This document shows positions 1 through 11,700 of a stretch of 64,000 nucleotides of DNA, piece by piece (the stretch's first letter is position 1; the number at the start of each line of letters is the position of its first letter). The position numbers and the translations under genes are program-made. Below the pieces are notes generated by a model that had not been told where the DNA came from, ran no database searches, and worked only from the letters and a program-made list of their open reading frames with translations. The DNA is from Holothuria scabra (lineage: Eukaryota; Echinodermata; Holothuroidea; Aspidochirotida; Holothuriidae), in NCBI GenBank assembly GCA_037179385.1, contig CM074185.1, forward strand, positions 48,363,000 through 48,426,999, read 5' to 3'.

Positions 1-1173
1 CAATTTCTAAAAATGCAACTGTAGCTCATATTACACAGCATTTACTGTGCTGAGAGTGTTCTGATTACTCATTGGGTCTCATATACTAACCCTGCAGCAA
101 TAAACTGATATTGTGTCTAGATGAGGATGAGTTTTATACAGTTGTGGGAGGGGCTTAGAGGGGAAATACAGTTGTGGGAGGGGCTTAGAGGGGAAATACA
201 GTTGTGGGAGGGGCTTAGAGGGGATAAACAGTCACTCCAACTTGAAGTTGTGTTCTAGACTTTCCTGTTTCAAGATTAGCTCAAATTGTGAGTCATGTGA
301 CAATATTTTTCTCCACAAATGTGAAATTAACTGAGACTAACTGCTTGATTTTCCTTGATTGTGCAATAATGAAGGCCTCATGCATGAGATACTTCCACTT
401 TTAAGAGGAAATTTCCTCTTTTTTTACTTTTCCTCTTTTCATTATTTATTCCCCTTTTCTGCACTAAATAGTCCCCAAGTTTCTGTCATAATCTCAGCTA
501 ACTTGTACAAACAACCCTCAGAGTTCTATCCAAAGAGAAGTCTCTATTTTAATGACATCAATACCACAAGGGGTCCTTAAACTTGCTCCTGGGCTTGAGC
601 CCTGTTGCCTGCCTCTCCATTTCTTTTTTTTTTTTAGTAGTGTCACACTCATTTCCTCTTTATAAAGAGAAATTAGAAATTGTGAGATTTTGCTGTTTCT
701 TCAAAATGAGTATAGGGCAACTGCCCTTTCCCTTTTAGTAAGCAGGTTGCAGTAAGTGAACTGGATTTGTTTGGGGTTTGAGGAAAATTTTCAAATATCA
801 TGAAAGACACTGTACTTGAAAGAGAAATAAGAAGAAATCTGTTAGATCTGGCTGTGGCTTCAAAATAAAGTTTCAGATGACTGCTTTTGCCCTTTAAGCT
901 TCCTGGTAAGCCATTCTTGTCCGGTCAAGACTTCTGTTGATCTGTTGACAAATTGTCAACAGATCACTTTTCTTGTAAGTTATTGGAATAAAATATTTAC
1001 TATTATCTACCTTGACTGAATTCTCAATGCAACTTGATTGTCTGGAATTGTTCTTTGGCCTACATTTCTTTTAATTTTCTTGGAGAGGACTTAAATTGCT
1101 TTTCACAAGTGCGGTTGGCCTTTTTTCTGAAGAACGTACAGTTCGATTGGCAATGTCATTGCTTTTAAATGTA
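1..1173. other. non-coding, AT-rich flank
   Basis: No supported gene. The only structure is the 30-bp tandem repeat near the start. A T-run lies at 625-636. Confidence 0.5.
138..226 (+). repeat. 30-bp tandem repeat, three copies
   Basis: Three consecutive units of 30 bp begin with ACAGTTGTGGGAGGGGCTTA. The first two are identical and the third diverges only in its last bases. This is a G-rich minisatellite. Confidence 0.95.
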
Positions 1174-1181
1174 CTCCAGTA

Positions 1182-1570
1182 TAGGGTTGGGTGGTACGGT
1201 GAAAATATTGGTACCAGTATTGTAAAACATACAGAACCGGTCTTGAGGCAGTACCGATTCTCAACTCTAGGATAGGATTGTCAGGTGGGAAGGAACCGAA
1301 GCCACACATGGCCCCCATGTTATCCTGCGCATTAATGCATCTAGGTGTTTGATTGGGTTAATAATCATGCATGCACCTCTGCTCTATATGTTTGTGTAAA
1401 TATTTTAATGATCCACACATCCTAACAGTTATTTTTGTCAGCGAATATAATGAGTACTGGTATTTTCTCAAGAACTGGTATTAGTAGTACGCCAAATATC
1501 TTTGGTATTTTCATTTCCTGTACGTCTAGTACCGGTACTGACATCAGTACCGGTGTACCGCCCAACCCTA
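1182..1570. mobile_element. non-autonomous hAT element (389 bp), 8-bp TSD
   Basis: Inverted ends TAGGGTTGGGTGGTAC and, read from the other end, TAGGGTTGGGCGGTAC. Both sides are flanked by the perfect 8-bp direct repeat CTCCAGTA (1174-1181 and 1571-1578). The TAGGG start and 8-bp duplication are hAT hallmarks. The interior has several ACCGGTACT-type words and no transposase. Confidence 0.88.
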
Positions 1571-1578
1571 CTCCAGTA

Positions 1579-4500
1579 AATGTAAGACAAATTGTAGTAA
1601 TGTTTGGAGTCACTAATTCCCTGCTGATTTTCCAAAGTAAGTTTGCAATAAATAAAAATATACTCTTTCTTCCAGTATCATATATATCACTTGCTCAACC
1701 ACTGTCATTCTTCATTCAGAAGTGTTGCTGTAGGACATGTCATCACATTTCAATGTTCTACTTGTTATGTTACCCAAGAAAAAGGTTTCCTCTCAGGTGA
1801 AGATTGTCTCTGTGGGGTAGTCAACCCCGTTTAAACAAACCTTGTTGCTGTAACGAGCGAATGGTCTTTGAATGGGGGCAAAAGCCTTTATCTTTATTGA
1901 TCTGAAGCTACCTGAACAGGAAGTTCTCAGATAGATTCTGGATTATTAGTTGCCAGCTTGAGATGGCTAAAACTTCTATTTGCTTCTTGTGTCATGCATA
2001 CTGAACTAGAGTTTCACAGGAACCATTGATCTCTGGATGACCTGACTCCCAAGTAGCTATAGTACAACTGAAAGGACTGTAGAGTCTTGGTGTGTGTTCA
2101 CTAGTTGTTGTTGTGCACAACAAAATGTCATTGTCAACCAAGACACACATGTAAGCTCTACCATACAATTCAACTGTCATTCTAAAAGGGGTCTGTTTGA
2201 TTAACAGGGTGTCCCATACAGTAGGGATAATGGGAAATATGAATAAATCAGGGATCTTCATCGAGATTTTGATAGTTTATATCACTGTCTGGGAAAATTG
2301 CTACATGGTCTTGAAACTAGAAACCCGTTTTGGTGTTTGTGATCATGGTTTATATGGGTCCATGTTGAATTGGGTTGTTTTTTATCCATTTCTTTACTGT
2401 TCAGTACAGATCAATATCTTTCAAATTCTGAAAGTATAGACCATATATAGTCGTATGCCAGGGACACGTGCAGGGGGAAACCCCCTTACAATTTGGACAA
2501 AAACAGTTTGTCCATTCAGGCAAAACACAGGCAAAACATGGTAAATGGTGTCATTATTCTTGCAAAATATGCTCTTGTCCCCTCACCAAAACTTACACCA
2601 ACATGCCTTTGGTGCACAAAGATTTATGAAGCACATAAAGAAGTCTCAGACAATAAATGGCATTACAATACTTTAATAGAATGTAGGGTTTTACAAGACA
2701 CATGACATTCAGTACAATTACAAGTTTGAGGAAAGATAACGCTAGTACACTCTTTTATTTTTAAAATAATTTTTATCATCTATTAGAGATCATTGGAATG
2801 AATAGTCTATGTTTCTAAATTCGCTGTTAACAATAATAAAGCTGACCAGATCACGTAGAGCAGGCACTCTAGCCTTTTTGAACTCAAAAGTGTCTTTCAA
2901 GAGGGTTGAATATTTCCAGTAAACTAATCTTGAATATTGTAAAAAAGAATGGTATGATTTCTACATGTATGTAAAGGATTGTGAGGAGATAGAGAGGGGT
3001 AGTTCTAATTTTATAAGATTCAAAAAATAGTATCACACTTTAACACCAAAAGGAAATGTGATTTAGACATTCACTGGTGAATGATAAGGCTTTTTTAACA
3101 TTCAACGATAACCAGAATGAGCAACTTGATAAAGGGTGAGGTTCGATGACCTATTGATGAAGGTAGTTATTTCAATCTCCTGCATACGAAAACATCCTGT
3201 TCTAACGTTGTCGTTGTTTTTACAAATTTGCCACATTAAAAAGACTAGCCACAGATCAATTGTCCTTAGTAGTATGTATGCCTGTCCATCCAGACTTTTT
3301 TGCATACACACTACAAGGCAATTACTGAATCTTGCCCAACTGCCAGCTGCATTTCCATCTAAATTTATTATCTATATTCCCTCCACCCCCCCCCCACCCC
3401 AAAAAAATAAAAAGTTATTGTCCAATAACCTTTTTGTGGATCACATAATCATTTTTACAATTGTATTAAATCACTCCTAATAATCAATTTTCAACCATCA
3501 CTTAAAGGGGCAATCAGAGTTTGCCAGAAAATCTAAACCTCATGTTGAGGCCTCTTATTTTTCCTTCTGAACTGATTGTTTACCCAGAGTATGGAACCAC
3601 TGAAGAAATCTTTCAGATTAGAAGAAACAATAAATTTTGCATTGATTACTGCTGAACAGAAAATTTCTGAATATTTGTTTGGTAAAATTCCTTACTGATG
3701 CAAGACTAGAAGGCATTTACTGCACTCTAACCAATCAATCAAGATGTTAGACTGTCATATTGAATCAAGTTTTGTTAGTCAATGTACAAACGTGGTGCAG
3801 AATTAAAGTTGTGAAAAAAATTGTTACACTCTAACTGCTGCTTTAAATTTCACTTCTCTGTCATATCCACCTCTGGTCCTGTCACTTTCTTTCTCGTGAC
3901 CAGAATGAAATATCACATGTAATAATACAAAACAGGATAATAAGTAACAAATAAGACACTGGATTATATAATAGTAAAAAAAAAGGTCCCTTTACATCTC
4001 AAAAATGAAGTGATGAAGCACACATCAAATGAACATAATTAACATAACAGCAGGAAAAAATGCATGCTTTCATAAACCTGCATGGTGACCAACTCTCCAA
4101 AGGGGGAACATTAAATTCAGTTAATTATTCCATACCTGCAGTTGTTGTTCCAGAGTGAATAAGGCCAAGTAAAAAAAGAAAAAAAAAAATAGATGATCGT
4201 CCAGACTTTCTACAAGAAAGAACATTCAAAGTGTCCTTCTCTTTCCATGAAAAGTCAATGATGTGGCACCGTAATGCACTGAGATACAAACACCCTACCG
4301 TACATATGCTCACACTACGTCCAGCCAATACATACTGTACTTTCGATGGATCACAAACAAGATTAGTTACAAGTATACCCGTTGCGTTAGCCTGCACATA
4401 TAGGCCTACATGTGTGCATTATTGCTGCCTTTGTATGTTCAGGACAGAAAGGTGTCATGTGTTATCTACATATGCATAGCAAGGTGAATACCAACACATT

Positions 4501-6103
4501 TCTGATAAAGATACATAACAAAACTACAGCATGTAATTTTCAGAAATAAAAAATGAAGAAAATTGATGCAGCAGCAAAAAAAGGGATGTGTGCAGGGACA
4601 ATCAACTGTTGCTTTTTTTTTTTTTTACTTGGGTATAACACAAATGTTTAACTGAAATATTTTAAATTTAATGCTTTCAACATGAATTTTCTTAAAGGTA
4701 TTGAATGAATGTTTTACTACACTAGAAAGATGACTAGGATGATATCTAACCTGATACAGTGAAAATGCAATTAAATTGATAGATCATGAGAAAAACTTGT
4801 GCAGTGAATCTCTGTCCAATATTTTTCTATATCAAAACAGCTCAATCCCTCTAAAAATATCTCCAGTAAAGCTAAATCTTACATCATTATTTTTAAATGA
4901 ATCGAACTAAACATAGAAATTGCTGAGAATTTAACTGTAATCAGATAAAATTTACTTTGTTGACAACTAAAATATTGACAATGGAAATGCAGAATGCTGC
5001 TCACATCCCACTAATATATGCTTCTTTTACCACAGTAAAAACAAATGACACGTAAAACAAGCACTAACTTTGGGAAGCCATATCATGTACCATAAACTTT
5101 TCTAGATGGTAAATATGGCAAGAACATCCAATAAACAAAATCTAAAGACAGGATGTCTTATTTACAAAATGAAAAGTAGAATTTGGTCACTTCTCTATAA
5201 GTTGGTATTACTTTGCCTTCCAAATACTCAAAAACAGTTGTTGCTAATTCACTTCTTGTTAAGTTGACATGAAAGTAGTTCCAGAGAAGCAGAACTTAAA
5301 CAATATGGGGAGGAAGTTATTTTGGGGATGTGATGTAACTTACTTCATCGGGGAGAGAGGGGGGGGGAGGGGGGTTAGGGGAACTTGTAAGGACTTTATA
5401 CCCTCAATATGAATGAGTACTCTCCATTTTTAAAGTGCAAGGCATGAACCAACATCAAACAAAGCAGGTATCACGTAAACAAATGTGAAATAGCAATATG
5501 CAATCTGATGAAAGTTGTGTACTGATGTAAAAATTATTATACCATAGTTACTGTACTATTCAATTCTGCTCAACAAAACATATTGGCGCCTTTTAGCCAT
5601 TTCTCTAAAAAACAGTCAAATCCATCAAATATTATATTTTAACTTAATGTGACTATAACAATGACTGTCTCAAGTATCTTGAAAGAACATGAAGCAATAA
5701 TGACACAGCAAAGTGACTCATTTAAAATGTTGAAGCTCCTTAACAAAAAAGGGGGGGAGTCAACCTGTTTGCCCAAACAGAAAGATTTGCTGCAGCTGCT
5801 ATCATCATGTAGAATATAATTCTGACAAGAAACTTTTTAGCTGGTTATTTTTAAAAAAAAACTTGCACCAACTATATATTAAGGCATTAAAAGGAATTGT
5901 AATAACAGTTCTCAATGGAGACCTCACTGTTTATTACAAAGTGATATTTGAATGTATCTTCACACAATGCTAAGAAGACTAGATTGTACCATATTTATTT
6001 CTGAAGGATCTATCATCAAGCAACTCTGATCATATGTCCATTGTATACCATCTTGGAGATCTCTACTCAACTCATCTGCACAGCCTATAAAGGTCATGAA
6101 GAG
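1579..6103. other. non-coding, no gene seen
   Basis: About 4.5 kb of AT-rich DNA without exons I can support. It has homopolymer runs (C-rich at 3380-3397, T-rich at 4610-4626, G-rich at 5347-5370). Short frames on both strands lack recognisable similarity. Confidence 0.5.
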
Positions 6104-6111
6104 TGCAAGTG

Positions 6112-6362
6112 CAGTAACGTAGCCACGATTGCGTCATGGGCCGGGGGGGGGGGGGGGGTTGGGTAATGACATATGAGGGAAAAGTCTAAGGGGAGAGAGA
6201 GAAAAAACTGCTATTTTAGGTGTTTTTTGCACTTCTAGGTTGGGTCATGGGGGGGAGGTTTCAACCTCCAAAACTGCTATTTTAGGTGCTTTTTGCAGTT
6301 CAAGGTTGAGTCATGGGGGGGGGGGTTTAACCCCCAACACCACCCCTGTGGCTATGCTACTG
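6112..6362. mobile_element. non-autonomous hAT element (251 bp), 8-bp TSD
   Basis: Inverted ends CAGTAACGTAGCCAC and CAGTAGCATAGCCAC. The flanking direct repeat TGCAAGTG is perfect (6104-6111 and 6363-6370). The interior has long G runs, and two 65-bp-spaced copies of a unit starting ACTGCTATTTTAGGTG (6208 and 6273). No coding capacity. Confidence 0.88.
6208..6337 (+). repeat. 65-bp direct duplication inside the hAT MITE
   Basis: Two imperfect units, each running ACTGCTATTTTAGGTG, TTTTTTGCA, TCATGGGGG, start 65 bp apart. Confidence 0.8.
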
Positions 6363-6370
6363 TGCAAGTG

Positions 6371-7007
6371 TTCATGTGGAACCTTTATACAGAAATTTCA
6401 AATTCCTTCGGCCAGGTTCATGTTCAGCTTCCAAATGATGTCATACCATCCTACGGAATTCAACCAATCAGTCTCCTGAGATTCAGAAGGTGAATAAGGA
6501 TCCTTCTTTTCCATGCACCACGCAACCCTCATAAACAAAGGCTTTTCAAACTTAGCCATATTGGGTATGATAGTTTTCCATAAACTTCAAATCATGATGA
6601 CTGGGTCACACAGTCTGGTTAGATTCGAACTTGCAAAGTCATGCAGTGTCCAGCAGGCTCAGTTTTGGAAACCTCAACAATACTGTTGTGAGGCCACAAA
6701 GATTACATAAAGTAAACTTTCATCCAGTGTTTCTCAATTCAATGTTATCATTTCAAGTTACTTTTAAAAATACATACATTATTATGCATAACAACCTCCA
6801 CAAGCTTTAGCAAATAATAATCCATTGTGCCATTCAGTAAAACATTTCATTTACAGCGTAATCAATGTGATATATGAAGTTAAATCACCAACTGAAGTGA
6901 CATATTTATTTCTAAGAGATCACCTTGCCAAATAATCTTATACTTGTTAAGATGAGGATACTAGTCATTATTAGCCTCCATTGCGAACTGCAAGGCTGGT
7001 TTGAAAT
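6371..7007. other. non-coding spacer
   Basis: Nothing supported between two hAT-type insertions. Confidence 0.5.
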
Positions 7008-7015
7008 GCTTTTAT

Positions 7016-7448
7016 TAGTGTTTGCATCGGGTACCCGACCGACGTTGTTTCTACTCGGGTAGAAAATAAGTACCTAAGAAGCATTTTTCTATTTCTTTTT
7101 CGTCTTCATAAAATAGCATGGTTATTGAAACTAACAAAATGTATTTACCCACATCTCATTCACAATTATGTTGAAATGAAGTTGCTTTTATTTGTTTTTG
7201 TAACATGCTTTTGTTAAACTGCACTTTTCCGGTTTCTAACATCAATCCGCTCCTATACCAGATAACGAAACAGCATAGGCCTACTATACTGTGCATAGCC
7301 TAGCCTATCCATTTGATAAATGATCATCAAATGAATTGTATGTGCACACCATGCACTTAAGTAAGGTTGCAAGGTATACTGTCGGGTACCAGACGGGTAA
7401 TACGGTTCGGGTACCTGGGTACGAATTTCCTACCCTGTGCAAACACTA
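7016..7448. mobile_element. non-autonomous hAT element (433 bp), 8-bp TSD
   Basis: Inverted ends TAGTGTTTGCATCGGGTA and TAGTGTTTGCACAGGGTA. The flanking direct repeat GCTTTTAT is perfect (7008-7015 and 7449-7456). GGGTACC words repeat near both ends. No coding capacity. Confidence 0.9.
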
Positions 7449-7456
7449 GCTTTTAT

Positions 7457-8374
7457 ACTTTAATACCTCCAACCAAGTAAAATTTCCCACAATATTCACA
7501 TGCTGTCAATGAACAACCCTAATTTATTTACCATTGCCTTCCACACATATTTTTAGCAAAAACCTTCCCTAGCCCCCTTTTTCCTCAGCCTTAATGCCAG
7601 TGATCAACACTTGAAAATCTGTTGCAGATGGGGTGCTTCAATTACAATGGTACTTCGAGGTTCTTTCAGAAAGCAAACACCTCTTGGTATAATCTCCAGT
7701 GTAAATCACACACATCTTTCTTTTTTTATATTTCAGCCTTTAAGCTGTAAATCGGCTGTAAAAGAGTGAAGACTGTTTTTCTTCAATATGCAACAATGAC
7801 TGAACTAACTGGGACATACTTTTCTTTCAGTTTTTTCAAGGGTTCAAAGTTTGGTGCTATCATCAATCTTTTATTAAGAATTAATTTCTCTCTGAGGTAC
7901 ACATATAAACTTGTTAGTCAATGTATGTCCTTCTGGTTCCAACATACTTCCCTAGACTGATGGTTAGATCCATACAAGTGGAGATGTGAGGTGAGTATAC
8001 AACTATTTCAAAGTTGTCCTTGTTGAGAAACAAATACAAGACCAGCTTCATCACAATAGCTTCATTTTAGATTTTGCAACCACAAATGGAAGTGCAAACG
8101 TTTAACCTTGGGGCACCTCTCAGAATTCCTCAAGATTTTGTCAATACAGGGTTCTTATAAATTTTTCCATACATCATTTTATGACTTTTCCAACTAGAAA
8201 GTACCTCTTTGGATGTTTAAAGACAGAATTTCACCTAGAATAAAGTCGGTCAAGTACAGATATCTTCAAGCAAGTTGGAATTCCATGTCTTTTAGGGCAA
8301 GTTGAACTATTTTCACACTTTTCCGAGTTTTCAATGACCTGTAAAGGATGCAGCAAAAGGTGGCATTTCTCTGT
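7457..8374. other. 3' flank of sec22b
   Basis: AT-rich with no exon seen. It may hold part of a long sec22b 3' UTR, but the sequence alone does not show this. Confidence 0.4.
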
Positions 8375-8380
8375 TTTATT
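8375..8380 (-). terminator. candidate poly(A) signal for sec22b
   Basis: AATAAA on the minus strand, about 180 nt beyond the sec22b stop codon. It is the first such hexamer downstream, but others follow in this AT-rich DNA, so it is only a candidate. Confidence 0.25.
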
Positions 8381-8561
8381 TGTAGCTGCATCTGAGTGGC
8401 ATGTATTCAACATTGACAACTGTCATAAATCTGAATGTCATGACAGCAGAGTCATAACAATGTCTTAATATCAAACCTTTTAACCCATGATGAATTATCC
8501 AAGAGTAATGTTTTGAATATCTTTGTACAAGATGGAAACTTATTAATCTTCCCCTTCCCTT

Positions 8562-8716
8562 TCAAAAAACCCAGTATCTCAAGAAAACAAGAAACAAAAC
8601 AATAACAGTTACTACAGCAGCGATCTTGGCATTTCTTGATCTTAAGTTAAGATATTTAGCGTCGTGTGAGTACTTCTGAGAAAGAGTTGATAAATTCTGT
8701 GCTTTGTTGTCTAACT
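8562..8716 (-). CDS. sec22b: sec22b coding exon 5 (SNARE C-terminal half, membrane anchor, stop)
   Basis: This exon gives residues 165-215 ([36 protein letters not shown], then a hydrophobic run to LRYWVF and TGA). The acceptor is tctccag. The hydrophobic stretch is the tail anchor. Confidence 0.95.
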
Positions 8717-11700
8717 CTGGAGATAAAGGAAACAAAGAAGATACTTTACAGTTATTCATTACTTTTGTCTCATTTTCTTCATTGTTTTATTGAAACAACA
8801 ATCAAATTATGCAAAATTATGATAGACCATGCAGGAAATATTTGTAGTTTTGCAACATATTTCTATGGCATAATTGAAAGCTACCTAAATCTCTATTAGT
8901 TAAACCAAATTAAGCATTATTTACTACAGGTTTCTTTCACATTCAAAATGACAAAATTCCATGACTTTAGAATGATTTTCACATTCAAAATGACAAAATT
9001 CCATGACTTTAGAATGATTTTCAAGGACCTTTGACTCATATTTTGGGAACTTAAAAAATAGTACTAAGAGGACATACATATTTCAGTCTATTTTCTATGA
9101 AAACAATGTACCTGAACATCTGGAATATCAAATAGGTCCAATTCCTTAAATTCCCTGACTTTTCCAGGGCATTTTGAAATATCAGACTTTCTCCCTGGTT
9201 TTCAGGCCTGGAAATCCAAATTTGAGTTTTCACTGACTTTCCTGGATATGCAGGACCTGCATTTACCCTGTACTAAATCTACTTGTATCATACAGCTTCA
9301 ACTAATTTCACTTTAAGAGGCAACTCCAGTGAGCTGAGTCCCACTTTACAAAATAAATTTACACTGCCCTTTTTCTTTGTTTTGTCGGTTTCTTTCTTGG
9401 AAGAGGGTCAGACAGTCTTTTGAAAAGGTCTCAAGTACCAGGACCCTCCATTTTGAAATTTGATAAAAAAGAATTGAAGTGTTCCACACACAGTTGTCCC
9501 ATCTACCAAACACTGACCATTTCATCAGGGGTGATATATACTGTTTTAGAACCCATATCATGAATAAACATGAGCTGAATAAAGAAATTTGTGATGTGAG
9601 GGAGAAACTCATGAAATGTACTGAATAAAAAAAGATTCCAGGTTTAAGTACACCAGTACATGGTGATGACAACATACCTGACAGTGCTACACCTCTCTGC
9701 ATGACATCATCAATATTCTGTACCATGATCCTCTGCACTCCCTGAAGCTCAGAGTTGATATTACTTAAGTTACTGCTTCCACGTTTGTCGTTGTACGTTC
9801 TTTTCAATTTCTGCATGAATGTGTCTGATTTAAAGAGGAAACAAAACCACTCTCTAAAAAACATACCACGTACACTTCTATAACATCACTCAGCTTGTAT
9901 TTAATAAAAATGTTTTTGGTGATTTTAGACTGACAGCCAGGGTTGTAGCTACAGGGGTCAGCAAGGGACAGAAACAACCCACACTGGTTTTTGTTTGGTG
10001 ATCCATAATCATGCTAAAATCAAGCCCTTTTGACCCTCACAAATTCTTACTATTACCATTAGGAATTTACCACCATCTCATTCTAGCAATTTTCAACTTG
10101 CCTACCAAAATTGCACCAAAACAAAGTAAAACTACTTTCATGATAAACTGAGAAAAAAGACAAGAAGAGCCATTTCCTGCCATGAGGGAAGCATACTTGC
10201 TAAAATCTCTAAACTGGTCACATCAATTGATGATGTTGCTATGCTTTGAAGATGTGGTCTATACCACAATTTTCATCTCACACTCAGTTCTTGATATAGG
10301 AGTGTAACCTTGACTGTGCATTTGTTATGGTTTCATTTCAAATGGATACATACAGTACAAAATCATCAAATGTCCGTCTCCACTTGTGTTTTGGGAAGAC
10401 AGAGAATAATCTGATTCCTGCAAACTCTAAACAGTACTCATCCTTAAATGTTATATAAAATAACACCATCTATCATTCATAGTTTTTTCATATGATGTCA
10501 ACAGTCAAGCTGAGAAACAAAATAAATTCAGGCTGTAAGGTCTCCCTCAGCATACTTCACGAACAAACAATACAAAATCAGTCCAATAATTTTGCTTAAA
10601 GGGGGTCACTAAGTTGATATCAACCAGTTACTGGAAGTATTTCAGGGTACTACCACCTGAAAATGCTTGTAACTAGCAGATTAGTCAAGTTTTATGTCCA
10701 ATAGTTACGGAAAAAGTTACAATTTTGAATTTTGTGGCATCCTGACTTATAATGGTCTTGTGCCCAATTTGCAAAAGTGTCTGTTCAAAAATTTTTGAAA
10801 ACAGATTTGAACTGTTAGGTAAATACTCTTTCAAATAAAACAGTTATTTGTACATAGGATATGGGGATTGTCTAAGTTTGACCAATTGTCATTGGTATGT
10901 GAAGAAAACAGTTTTAGAGAAATTTGTTGAATTTCATAAATCAACTGAATGGGCCACTTAAAAGGAGCACAGTAGACTTAGTTTCCATAGTTGCTTCTCT
11001 TTTCACTTTTCTACAATTGTGAGAAACACTGTCATGCAGACGAAAAACTTTCACATTTCATCTAAAAGTAAAAACACACCTCAGAATATGGAGCATTATG
11101 GGAGGGTATGACTACATTACGGCACAAAATATCCCTCCTGCACTGTCACATTTGTCCCACCTGCCAGCAGCACTGCCTGTGCTCTCCCATATATGTAACA
11201 GATTACTCGTAATTTAACTCCGTCACATACTTGAACTTCTCATTGGTGCTTCCGGTACAAACAACAGTCAGCCATGAATAACTGTATCCAGATTCTTTTA
11301 CCCCAAGTAGTTTGACCAGTGTACTCACCAAATTCTATGAATGGGTAAGGTCTTGAGACTGTGCTTATTTTCTTTCCGTATTGCGAGTAGAATTCTTGGT
11401 GAAGCTCTTGCAAGTATGCAAAGGCCATGTGTTTGGAGAAGCTTTGTTCACATAGAATTAAATAACAAATACCTGTCTGTATCATATAACTGTTTGGACA
11501 AAAGAAGAAGAGATAGATACTGTATCACATAATGAATAAAATGGCAGCTTTTTTCAGAAACTGAACCATATCACAATGAAAAGGATGTAAAAAATAAGTT
11601 GACAGGCCAATAACAAAATAACAGAAGATAATGTACAAATATGTTGCACAGATACACTATCATTCATTTCCAAAAATGAAAATCATAAAGGCCTGTACAA

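Noticed and set aside
1435..1800. 121-codon open frame
   Set aside because: Its first third is the right half of the hAT MITE, and the frame crosses the element boundary.
8146..9275. CAGGGTTCTTATAAATTT with TTTACCCTG as a transposon spanning sec22b exon 5
   Set aside because: It would enclose a conserved coding exon, and no target duplication was seen.
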